Source: Candidatus Binatia bacterium
Lineage (GTDB): Bacteria; Desulfobacterota; Binatia; UBA1149; CAITLU01
Length of the DNA stretch: 64,000 nucleotides
Direction of reading: 5' to 3'
Assembly: GCA_036493895.1 (NCBI GenBank)
Contig: DASXOZ010000079.1
Span: 1 to 64,000 of the forward strand
Of the stretch, positions 15,918 to 24,280 are shown in pieces; the stretch's first letter is position 1, and each line of letters opens with the position of its first letter. The translations under genes and the position numbers were made by a program. The notes under the pieces were generated by a model that made no database searches, was not told where the DNA came from, and worked only from the letters and a program-made list of their open reading frames with translations.

Positions 15918-18086
15918 CGCGGGCGTCGACGCGGGCGTTGACGCGGGCGTTGACGCGGGCGTTGATACGGGCGTCGACGCGGGCGAATCCTCGCAAGCGG
16001 GAAGCGCCGGCACCTCGAGAATCCTTCGGCGACCGATCGATGCCGCCAGGCCCGCACCGTTTCCCGCTTCGGCCGGGAAATGCCGCGGGGTCCAGCACGA
16101 CGCATGCGCCTGCTTCGCGAGGTCGCGCGCGGCGGCGCAGTTGCCGGCCAGCGTTTCGACCAGCGCAGCCGCCTGCCAGCCGGGGATGAAGCCGGGGTCG
16201 ATGCGTCGCACGTCGGCGAACGTGATGCGCGCTTCGGAGAGCGCGAGACTGCGCGCCTCGGGCGTCGTCGCCGCAGCGTAGTTGCGCTCGAGGCGGGAGA
16301 GGCCGACGCAGAACATCGCCTCCGCATCATCCGGCATGATGCCGACGACGTGGCGCCACATCCGCTCAGCATTCTCGACGCGGCCGAGACGGTGCAGGAC
16401 CAGCGCCATCGAATGCCCCAGCTCGGCAGTAGTGCGGGCGACGAGCCGGTCGTGTTCGATCGGCCCTGCGTCCAGGCCGGCGGCAACATTCTGTTCGGCC
16501 TTTTTGAGCCGGCGGCCGGCTTGACGGAGATGCCCCGCATCGGCGTCCATCAACGCGAGATTTTCGAGCGCAAGCGGATAACCGGAAGCAGCCGACTGCG
16601 TGAAAAGCTCGCGCGCACGATCGTCGCGTCCACCGGACCAGTACACGACTCCGAGCTCATTGCGGATGCCGTCGTCGTAGTGGGGAATGTCGCTGGTCCA
16701 GCTTCCGGGAGTGAAGACGAACCCCTGCCAGAAGACGACGAGGCTTACCGTCGCGAGCGCCGCGCAGAGCGTGAACACCGCGGGAAGCGCCCGCGCAGCG
16801 CGACGCGCCACCATGTCGAGTCCCGATGCGAACCAGAACGCGAACGCGAGCGCCAGAGGAGTCAGGTACGTAGCCTTGACGGCGGCGGCAATGGGCGCCT
16901 CGTGCGTGCCGTACACGAACAGTGCGAACATCGCGGCAGTCGCCGAGCCGAACGCAACCGTCGCGTCGTCCCAGCCTTTGCGCCTCAGCGAAGCCAGGCC
17001 GGAGAATGCGCCCATGATGACGAGCGTGGTGGGCGCGAGCCCGAGAACGAGCAGGATCTGTCCCGCCCTTCGCGCAGCCTCGCTCATTGTCACAGGCGGC
17101 AGCACCCAGCCCCCGAACCCGTCGAACCAGGTGTTGGCGTAAAGACCGGTCCACACCGATTCGCGCATCGAGCGCTCCAGGCCGTATGGCGACGGATCTC
17201 CCGTCGGCGTCTGGCCGCGCGGCCAGGCCGGTCTCCAGAAGATCAGCGGATCGAACGTCAGGTAGTCGGCCAGCCCTCGTGCAGCCTGGGGCTGGTTCTC
17301 CTCGACGTACGTCGTGAAGAACGTGATCCCGCGCGCGAGCTGGAACGGATTGCCGTAAAGCCGGACGTTGCGTGCATACCAGGAGCCGCTGATCAGCGCG
17401 GCCAGCGTGATCGCGATCGCGAGGGCGCGTCGTATCCCCGAGGGCTCCGGCCGCACGAGCATGCGAAACGCCAGCGTCGCGAAAACGGCAACGGCGACGG
17501 CGATCGACGAGAATTTTGTCAGCAGCGCCAGGCCGACGAGAATCCCGAGCAGCGATGCACGCAGCGGCGTCGGCCGCGCGAGCACGGCCAGCAGCGCGAA
17601 GAAACTGAGGGAGCAGAGCACGGCTCCGAGCCCTTCGTTGCCGAGGAATCCCGCGCTGTAGAGGAACACCGGCGCCAGCAGCGGGAGCAGCGCACCACAG
17701 GTGGCGATCGCGGCGGAAAACCGCGGACGCAGGACCTTCCACGCAAGCCACGGATGCAGCAGGCCGAGCGCGGCAACGAGCAGCTTTCCGATCTGCAGCC
17801 TCGTCACCGGGTCGAGCGCGGCGGCCGCCCGCCAGATGGCGGCCATCAGCGCGTAGTACAGTGGCGGATGAAAATACGACCAGCCCTGGGAGGCCACCGG
17901 CACCTGCCAGGTCTGGGCGAGGTACCAGATGTACGTGAAGTGGCTGAACGCATCGTAGCTTCCAAGGACAGGGAAGCTCCAGCCGTTGGAGAGCCTGGCC
18001 GCCACGCCGCCGGCGACGAGGATCGCGACCGCAAGGCGCCAGGCCGCGTAGCCGCGGCGGTCCTGCGATGATGCGCGATCTTCCAT
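15906..18086 (-). CDS. GT-C-like membrane protein with TPR-like C-terminus (paralogue A)
   Basis: This 726-residue protein has a basic start, then about eleven membrane segments to residue 510, with the motif YDAFSHFTYIWYLAQ after the first and PPLYYALMAAIWR soon after. Residues 540-690 are soluble and helical, resembling TPR repeats. The tail ends in a TPAS tetrapeptide repeat encoded by 12-nt tandem repeats. The gene at 18307 is a clear paralogue in divergent orientation. The fold suggests a GT-C glycosyltransferase using polyprenyl-phosphate sugars on the periplasmic side; the substrate is unknown. The ATG at 18086 is chosen by alignment with the paralogue; the frame stays open further upstream. 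Confidence 0.65.
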   Translation of the reverse strand: MEDRASSQDRRGYAAWRLAVAILVAGGVAARLSNGWSFPVLGSYDAFSHFTYIWYLAQTWQVPVASQGWSYFHPPLYYALMAAIWRAAAALDPVTRLQIGKLLVAALGLLHPWLAWKVLRPRFSAAIATCGALLPLLAPVFLYSAGFLGNEGLGAVLCSLSFFALLAVLARPTPLRASLLGILVGLALLTKFSSIAVAVAVFATLAFRMLVRPEPSGIRRALAIAITLAALISGSWYARNVRLYGNPFQLARGITFFTTYVEENQPQAARGLADYLTFDPLIFWRPAWPRGQTPTGDPSPYGLERSMRESVWTGLYANTWFDGFGGWVLPPVTMSEAARRAGQILLVLGLAPTTLVIMGAFSGLASLRRKGWDDATVAFGSATAAMFALFVYGTHEAPIAAAVKATYLTPLALAFAFWFASGLDMVARRAARALPAVFTLCAALATVSLVVFWQGFVFTPGSWTSDIPHYDDGIRNELGVVYWSGGRDDRARELFTQSAASGYPLALENLALMDADAGHLRQAGRRLKKAEQNVAAGLDAGPIEHDRLVARTTAELGHSMALVLHRLGRVENAERMWRHVVGIMPDDAEAMFCVGLSRLERNYAAATTPEARSLALSEARITFADVRRIDPGFIPGWQAAALVETLAGNCAAARDLAKQAHASCWTPRHFPAEAGNGAGLAASIGRRRILEVPALPACEDSPASTPVSTPASTPASTPASTPASKG
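15916..15987. repeat. Six 12-nt tandem repeats, GACGCGGGCGTT type
   Basis: Units run every 12 nt from 15916. The consensus is GACGCGGGCGT plus C or T, with one GATACGGGCGTC variant and a final GACGCGGGCGAA. On the minus strand they encode the TPAS/TPVS repeats at the C-terminus of the membrane protein 15906-18086, and the first copy includes the end of the converging gene. The array should be prone to slippage and length variation. Confidence 0.9.
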
Positions 18087-18306
18087 GGAATGGCGCCGCA
18101 GCCCTGCTCGAGCAGCCGCCGGTTGGCACGTCCGCGCGGCCGGCGCGCTTCCTCGTCCTGCCGGACTTGCGACCGAACTGGCGACCGAGAGCAGCCTCCG
18201 GAGCGGGCTTCGTGCAGCGGCGCAAAGCATAGCGGCGCACCGGGCCCGGCGCCACGCGCAGCACGCGAATTGACCTCGGCCAGTCGGGAGGGAACTCTGG
18301 GCACTC

Positions 18307-20415
18307 ATGTCGTCCCGCTCCCTCGTCGCCATCGCCGTCGCGATGACGGCGGTCGCCGTAGCAGTCCGCGTCCACAATGCGCTCACGTTTCCGATTCTTG
18401 GCGGATACGACGCGTTCGCGCACTTCACCTACGTCTGGTTCGTCGCCGAAACCGGGCGCGTCCCGCTGGCGCGCTCGGGCTGGGAGTTCTTCCAGCCTCC
18501 GCTGTACTACGCGGCGATGGCCGCGCTGTGGCGGGCGTTCGACGGGCTCGGCGCGGAGCAGAGGCTGAGGATCGGCACCACGGCGTTCGCGCTGCTGTCG
18601 CTCGTACCGGCCGCCGTCGCCGCGCGGATCGCGTCGTGCAGTTTCCCCGCCCGGCCCGTCACGTGGCTGCTCGCAGGCGGACTGCTGCTGTTCATTCCGG
18701 TTCATCTCTACAGCGCAGCTTTCCTTGGCAACGAAGGCCTGGCCTGCGTGCTCTGCAGCGTCGCCGCGCTCGCGCTGCTTGCCGTTCTCGATCGCGCGAC
18801 GATGTTTCGAGCGCTCAGCCTCGGCGTCGTTCTCGGCCTTGCGATGCTCGCGAAATACACCGCCGTCGTGCTCGTTGCCGCGGCGCTCGCGACGATTGCA
18901 GCAAAGCGCCTGTTTGCCGATCGCACCTTTGCCGCTGTGCGTACGCTCGCGATCGTCAGCGCCTCGATGCTCGCGGTCTGCGGCTGGCACTATGCGCGCA
19001 ACGTGCGCAACTACGGCACTCCCTTCCCGCTGTCGCGCGACGAGCTGTTCCTGGCGCGCGTCGAGAACGGACAGCTGCAGGCGTTTCGCCGCCCGCTCGA
19101 ATACGTGCTCTTCGATCCGCTGATCCTGTACCGGCCGCAGTGGCCGCGCGGCCTTTCGATGCATTCGCCGCGGCCGCCGGGTGCCGAATACAGCGCGATG
19201 CGGGAGTCGATTCCGACGGGGCTCTACGCCAATGCGTGGTTCGACGGCTCCGGCGGATTCGTACTGCCGCCGGTCACGCACAGCGAAGCTTCGCGCAGGG
19301 CCGGACAGCTGTTGTTGACGCTCGCGCTGGTGCCGACGCTCTTGATCGCTGTCGGTTTGCTGGCATCGGTGACGGACCTGCGGCGCGAGGGATGGCGGGA
19401 CGATCGCGCGGTGATGCTCGCGATGTCGGCGACAATGGCCGCGGTGCTCGTCGCCGGCACCCTTTCGGTTCCCACCCAGGCAGCGGTCAAGGCGACCTAC
19501 CTGATGGTGATCTCGGTCGCATTCGCTTTCTTTTTCGCACGCGGCTTCGTCGCGCTCGCAGAGCGCAGCGGTCGCATGGCGATGGCCGCCATCGTCACCT
19601 GCACGACGCTTGCCGCGGTGAGCTCGGCCGTATTCTGCCATGCCGCTTTCATCGACGACGCGTGGTTCCGCCAGGCGCTGGAGACTGCGCGCGTGCGCAA
19701 TCTTTACGGGATCCTCGACTGGGCTGCAGGCCATCGCGATGCCGCTGCCGAAAAGTTCGGGGCGGCCGCCGCAGCCGGATGGCATCTCGGGTACGAGAAC
19801 CTCGCCGCGTGCCGCCTCGCGAGCGGAGATACCGAGGCAGCCGAATATTTTCTTCGCGAGGCGGCGCGTCGCATGCCCGGCCAGCTTCCAGGCAACATGG
19901 AAGAGAGACGACGAGGCATCGCAACGACGCAGGCCGAATACGACAACGCACTCGGCGCCGTCCTGATGGCGCGAGGCCGCAGCGACGACGCGCAGGCAGC
20001 GCTCAGACGCTCGATTGCCGAAGATCCGACGATTCCCGAAAGCGCGTACAACCTGGCCGTTGCAGAGCTGGCCGTGGCAGACGGCGCAAACGCCGATCCG
20101 GGGCCTTCGACCCGCGATGCCGTCTCTCGCCTCGACGCGAGCCTGGCACTGGATCCCGCGTTCACCGAAGCCTCCTCGCTTCGCCCTCTCGCCCTGGCAC
20201 TGGCCGGCCGCTGCGACGAGGCCGAGGCGCTGTCGGCAAACGCCGGTTTGACGCACTGCCGTCCGCTGCGGGCCTGGCCGGTGGAAACCGGCCCCGGCGA
20301 CCTCAATGCCGCCGGGCTGCTGCGCCATCGACGGGTAGAGCCGCTTCCGGCCGCCCTGGCGCCGGCGCGAGTCGCCGAGGTCTGCCGCCGGGCCGGCCCG
20401 GCGCCCGCGCGTTGA
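18307..20415 (+). CDS. GT-C-like membrane protein with TPR-like C-terminus (paralogue B)
   Basis: This 702-residue protein parallels the product of the divergent gene 15906-18086. Shared stretches include FPILGGYDAFAHFTYVWF against FPVLGSYDAFSHFTYIWY, PPLYYAAMAALWR, the FLGNEGL segment, WYARNVR/HYARNVR and the TGLYANxWFDG loop. About eleven membrane helices are followed from residue 460 by a soluble, Ala-rich helical region with TPR-like repeats. The two starts are separated by 220 nt that should hold both promoters. Function is inferred as a membrane glycosyltransferase or related enzyme of surface glycan assembly. Confidence 0.65.
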   Translation: MSSRSLVAIAVAMTAVAVAVRVHNALTFPILGGYDAFAHFTYVWFVAETGRVPLARSGWEFFQPPLYYAAMAALWRAFDGLGAEQRLRIGTTAFALLSLVPAAVAARIASCSFPARPVTWLLAGGLLLFIPVHLYSAAFLGNEGLACVLCSVAALALLAVLDRATMFRALSLGVVLGLAMLAKYTAVVLVAAALATIAAKRLFADRTFAAVRTLAIVSASMLAVCGWHYARNVRNYGTPFPLSRDELFLARVENGQLQAFRRPLEYVLFDPLILYRPQWPRGLSMHSPRPPGAEYSAMRESIPTGLYANAWFDGSGGFVLPPVTHSEASRRAGQLLLTLALVPTLLIAVGLLASVTDLRREGWRDDRAVMLAMSATMAAVLVAGTLSVPTQAAVKATYLMVISVAFAFFFARGFVALAERSGRMAMAAIVTCTTLAAVSSAVFCHAAFIDDAWFRQALETARVRNLYGILDWAAGHRDAAAEKFGAAAAAGWHLGYENLAACRLASGDTEAAEYFLREAARRMPGQLPGNMEERRRGIATTQAEYDNALGAVLMARGRSDDAQAALRRSIAEDPTIPESAYNLAVAELAVADGANADPGPSTRDAVSRLDASLALDPAFTEASSLRPLALALAGRCDEAEALSANAGLTHCRPLRAWPVETGPGDLNAAGLLRHRRVEPLPAALAPARVAEVCRRAGPAPAR

Positions 20416-20570
20416 CGACCGAGGTCATCCGCCTGCCGCGGCGGCGCCGGCGCCTGCCGCGGGTTTGATCCGCGCAAAAGCTGTGGCTTTGCTGTCCTGC
20501 GGCTTTTCACAGGGCGTGGGGCCTTGGCGAGGTCGCGCGCCACTGTCATTGTTCAGTCAGGAGATCCGCC

Positions 20571-22451
20571 GTGCCCGAGACCGCCACCAGAAAGACGATC
20601 AGCGAGTCCCCGGACCAGACCGATCATCCGCTGGCGACGTATCTCGACGAGCTGTACGACCGCCACGCGGGCTGCACCGCCGGCGAGGTCGCAAGCTACA
20701 TCCCCGAGCTTGCCAAGGCGGATCCGGCCGGCTTCGGCATTGCGATCGCGACGACCGACGGCCGCGTCTACACGGTCGGTAACACCGACAAGCCGTTCTC
20801 GATCCAGTCGATTTCCAAGCCGTTCGCCTACGCTCTGGCGCTCCAGGACAACGGCCTGGACGGCGTGCTGGAGAAGGTAGGCCTCGTCCCTACCGGCAAC
20901 GGGTCCGACCGCATCAGCCTGTTCCAGGAGAGCGGCCGTCCCTTCAACCCGATGATCAATGCCGGCGCGATCGCCGCGACCAGCCTGATCCGCGACGAGG
21001 CGGGCAAGCCCCGCGTCACGCGCATCCTCGACCTGATGTCGCGCTGCGCCGGCCGTCCACTCCAGATCGACGAGTCGATGGTCGCCTCCGAGAGGCACAG
21101 CGGCATCGGCAACTTCGCGATCGACTACATGCTGCGCAACTCCGGCATCATCGGCTCGGTGCTCGAGCCGGTGCTCGAGTGCTACTCGCAGCAGTGCTCG
21201 ACGCTCGTGACCTGCCGCGACCTGGCGGTGATGGCCGCGACCCTGGCCGGCGGCGGCATCTGTCCTACGACGCACGAGAGCGTGCTCGATCCGAACATCG
21301 TCTCCAACGTGCTCGGCGTGATGGCCACCTGCGGCATGTACGACTACGCCGGCGAATGGGTCGCGCGCGCAGGGATGCCTTCCAAGAGCGGCATCGGCGG
21401 CGGCGTGATCGGCGTACTTCCGGGCCAGGTGGGCATCGCGGTCTATTCGCCGCCGCTGGACACGCGCGGCAACAGCGTGCGCGGCGTTCGCGTCTTCCAC
21501 GATCTTTCCGAGGATTTCGGGCTGCACCTGTTCCAGGCGACGCGCTCGGGCAAATCGCTGGTGAGACGGCGCTACGACGCTTCGAGCGTCAGCTCCAAGC
21601 GCATGCGGCGCTCGCTCGAGAGCAAGGCGCTTTCCGAGCACGGCCAGAGGATCGTCGTCTTCGAGCTGCAGGGCGAGCTGACGCTGTTTTCGATCGAGCG
21701 CGTCATCCGCGACATCCTGGCGCTGCCGCCGAATTCGGACTGGCTCGTTTTCGACTTCAAGCGCATCGCGACGGCCGACTGGCCGGCCCTCGACCTCTGG
21801 ATGTCGTTCTGGGAGCGCAACCGCCAGAGGTTCCGCGAAGTGATCATTACCGGCCTCGATGCCGATGCGGGGCTGCAGCAGTACTTCTCGGCAGCGCTGG
21901 CACGAAAACCGGCCGCGCTGCTTCTGGCAATGGAAGAGGCCGACACCGCGCTGGAACTCTGCGAAGACCAGCTGCTTTACGACATCCGCGTCTCGGCGCC
22001 CGGCGGCATCCCCGTTTCCCTCGAGAATTTCGATCTCTGCGAGGGCCTCGACGACGTCAGCATCGCGGTGCTGCGCAGCGTGCTCAAGACGCGGCGTTTC
22101 AAGGCGGGGGACTCGATCGTCGCGATCGGCGATCCGGCCGACTCGCTGTTCTTCCTGGCCAGCGGCCAGGTCAGCGTCACGATTGGCCTTGCCGGCGGCG
22201 GCACGCGACGCCTGACCACGTGCACTCCGGGCATGATCTTCGGCGAGATGGCGATCCTCGAGAGACGGCCGCGCTCCGCGGTCGTGCGCGCCGATACGCC
22301 CGTCGAGTGCTGGGAGCTGGCAATCCGCGATTTCGAGCACCTGACCGGCACCCATCCCGACCTCAAGGTCAAGCTGCTCGAAAACTTCGCGCGCAGCCTT
22401 TCGATCCGCGTTCGCCGACTGACCGACGAGGTGCGGACACTGAGCGAATAA
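20571..22451 (+). CDS. glsA: Glutaminase A fused to STAS and cyclic-nucleotide-binding domains
   Basis: This is a 626-residue cytosolic protein. Residues 20-320 are a serine-dependent glutaminase (L-glutamine to glutamate and ammonia) with the SISKPF motif carrying Ser-x-x-Lys, NPMINAGAI, and SGIGGGVIGVLPGQVG. Residues 350-465 form a STAS-like domain (IVVFELQGELTLFS, WLVFDFKRIATADW). Residues 490-610 are a cNMP-binding fold (FKAGDSIVAIGDPADSLFF, GMIFGEMAILERRPRSA), with the phosphate-binding GEMAILERRPRSA intact. Bare GlsA is about 310 residues, so the sensor modules double its length. The GTG start has AGGAG 8 nt upstream. The gene stands alone. Confidence 0.9.
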   Translation: MPETATRKTISESPDQTDHPLATYLDELYDRHAGCTAGEVASYIPELAKADPAGFGIAIATTDGRVYTVGNTDKPFSIQSISKPFAYALALQDNGLDGVLEKVGLVPTGNGSDRISLFQESGRPFNPMINAGAIAATSLIRDEAGKPRVTRILDLMSRCAGRPLQIDESMVASERHSGIGNFAIDYMLRNSGIIGSVLEPVLECYSQQCSTLVTCRDLAVMAATLAGGGICPTTHESVLDPNIVSNVLGVMATCGMYDYAGEWVARAGMPSKSGIGGGVIGVLPGQVGIAVYSPPLDTRGNSVRGVRVFHDLSEDFGLHLFQATRSGKSLVRRRYDASSVSSKRMRRSLESKALSEHGQRIVVFELQGELTLFSIERVIRDILALPPNSDWLVFDFKRIATADWPALDLWMSFWERNRQRFREVIITGLDADAGLQQYFSAALARKPAALLLAMEEADTALELCEDQLLYDIRVSAPGGIPVSLENFDLCEGLDDVSIAVLRSVLKTRRFKAGDSIVAIGDPADSLFFLASGQVSVTIGLAGGGTRRLTTCTPGMIFGEMAILERRPRSAVVRADTPVECWELAIRDFEHLTGTHPDLKVKLLENFARSLSIRVRRLTDEVRTLSE

Positions 22452-22521
22452 CGCCGGCGGCACTTCGCCGCCGGATTCGCCGCCGCGACCGCGCCGGCGA
22501 CTTACGCCTAGCCGCGGGTCC

Positions 22522-24273
22522 ATGCTTTTTCCGCCTGTGTCCTCCCCCGCTTCCACCGCCGCACCGTCGGTGCCGTCCTACCGCGAGCCCACTCGCGAGG
22601 ACCTGGCGCCGCTGCTGCTGCGTCGCTTCCAGCTGATCAATACGCCGATCCTCATGGGCACCGCGGCCTTCGCGGTAATGCACGTCTGGTTCCGCGAGCC
22701 GCAGCTTGCGCTACTGCTCGCACTGAAGGTGCTGCAGGCTACGGCATCGGCTGGAGGCCTGCGGATCGCGACGAGGCATCCGTCGCGCTCCACGATCATC
22801 GCTGCGCTCGTGACGCTCGCGGTCACGATCCATCTCGTCACCGCGCTGACCGGCGTCATCATCGGCAACGTCCACACCAACACGGTGCTGCTCGTCGCGA
22901 CGACGCTGGCCACAGCCAGTTTCATCCCGTGGGGCGCGGGTGCCCAGGCCCTCGTGGTCTGCAGCGCGATGGGTGCCGCTTTGTTGCCGGTGTTCGGCAC
23001 CGAGGTCTACCATGACGTGTGGTACGACCTGGTCGCGATGGTCGTCACCTTCGCGATCTCGATCTACATCGCTTCGGAAGTCGAGAGGGACACGCTCTCG
23101 GAATACCGCGCGAGCGCGGCAAGCCGGGCGCTTGCCGAGAGCCGGGCGGATTTCGAGGGTGTCTTCCGCTCGTCCAACGTCCTGCTCGCCCTGCTCGACC
23201 TCACCCACGACGATTTCATCTACGCCGACGTCAATCCCGCGCTGGCAAACCTGTTCGGCTGGACTGTCGAAACCATGCGTGGCCGCACCGGGCGCGAGAG
23301 CGGCTTCAACGAGGAAGAGGTGCGCGAATGGAGGGAGGTCCTTTCGCGCTGCGCCGAGCAGGGATCGATCCAGGTTCCCGAATATTGCCTCCGGCTGGTG
23401 CGGCCCGAGCGCTGGTACCACATCAGCTTCTCGGCCATCCGCGGCGAACAGGGCAGTGCGCATCGGTTCTGCGGGGTGGGCGTGGACATCACCGACCGGC
23501 GCCAGGCGTCGGAGGCCGCGCAGCGCCTGAATCTTGACCTCGAGGCGCAGGTGCGCGAAAGAACGGCGATGCTCGAGGCCGCCAACAAGGATCTCGAGTC
23601 GTTCGCGTACTCGGTTTCCCACGACCTTCGCACGCCGCTTCGAACGATCGAGGGTTTTGCGGCACTGCTCGATGACGATCACGGCTCGGAGCTCTCGCCG
23701 AAGGCCCGTGCCCAGCTCGAGCGCATCCGCGGCGCCAGCCGCCACATGTCGCGCCTGATCGACGACATGCTGATGCTCTCGCGCGCGTCGCGCTCCGAGC
23801 TGCGGCGCGAGCCGGTCGACGTGACGATGCTGGTGCGCGGCCTCGTCGCGGAGCACCGCAGCTCCGTCCCCGGCCGCGACGTCAGCGTCGAAGTCGAAAG
23901 CGGTCTTTTCGCCAACGCCGACCCCCAGTTGCTGCGCATCGTGTGGAACAACCTCGTCGGCAACGCGTGGAAGTACACGGGCCAGCGCAGCAACGCGCAC
24001 ATCCAGGTCGGGAGCGAGATCCACGACGGCGAATCGGCGTTCTTCGTCCGCGACAACGGCTGCGGCTTCGACATGCGCTTCGTCGGAAAGCTGTTCCAGC
24101 CGTTCCAGCGGCTTCACGCCGCGGAAGAATACGAGGGGACGGGCGTCGGCCTTGCGACGGTCGCTCGCATCGTGCGCCGGCACGGTGGTAAGGTGTGGGC
24201 AGAAAGCGAGATCGACCGCGGCGCGACGTTTCGCTTCTCGCTCGGAGACACGGCGGCGGTCAACGCATCGTAG
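22522..24273 (+). CDS. PAS-containing membrane sensor histidine kinase
   Basis: This 583-residue protein has five or six membrane segments (residues 38-195), a PAS domain (about 205-330, ending FCGVGVDITDRRQ), a short coiled coil, a HisKA domain with the H-box SVSHDLRTPLRTIEGF near residue 370, and a HATPase_c domain (N-box WNNLVGNAWKYTG, G1 DNGCGFDM, G2 GTGVGLATV). The PAS-HisKA arrangement resembles phytochrome-type kinases. No response regulator gene is adjacent, so the partner is unknown. The ClC gene follows 7 nt after the stop and may be co-transcribed. Confidence 0.85.
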   Translation: MLFPPVSSPASTAAPSVPSYREPTREDLAPLLLRRFQLINTPILMGTAAFAVMHVWFREPQLALLLALKVLQATASAGGLRIATRHPSRSTIIAALVTLAVTIHLVTALTGVIIGNVHTNTVLLVATTLATASFIPWGAGAQALVVCSAMGAALLPVFGTEVYHDVWYDLVAMVVTFAISIYIASEVERDTLSEYRASAASRALAESRADFEGVFRSSNVLLALLDLTHDDFIYADVNPALANLFGWTVETMRGRTGRESGFNEEEVREWREVLSRCAEQGSIQVPEYCLRLVRPERWYHISFSAIRGEQGSAHRFCGVGVDITDRRQASEAAQRLNLDLEAQVRERTAMLEAANKDLESFAYSVSHDLRTPLRTIEGFAALLDDDHGSELSPKARAQLERIRGASRHMSRLIDDMLMLSRASRSELRREPVDVTMLVRGLVAEHRSSVPGRDVSVEVESGLFANADPQLLRIVWNNLVGNAWKYTGQRSNAHIQVGSEIHDGESAFFVRDNGCGFDMRFVGKLFQPFQRLHAAEEYEGTGVGLATVARIVRRHGGKVWAESEIDRGATFRFSLGDTAAVNAS

Positions 24274-24280
24274 CGAATCG

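Noticed and set aside
16657..20328. 1223-codon minus-strand open frame spanning the GT-C-like pair
   Set aside because: It crosses two genes and their promoter gap in a shadow frame with Arg/Gly/Ala-rich nonsense composition; both real frames show membrane helices and mutual homology.
20553..22556. 667-codon minus-strand open frame
   Set aside because: It is antisense to the glutaminase fusion, with no motif and a His/Arg/Asp-rich shadow composition.
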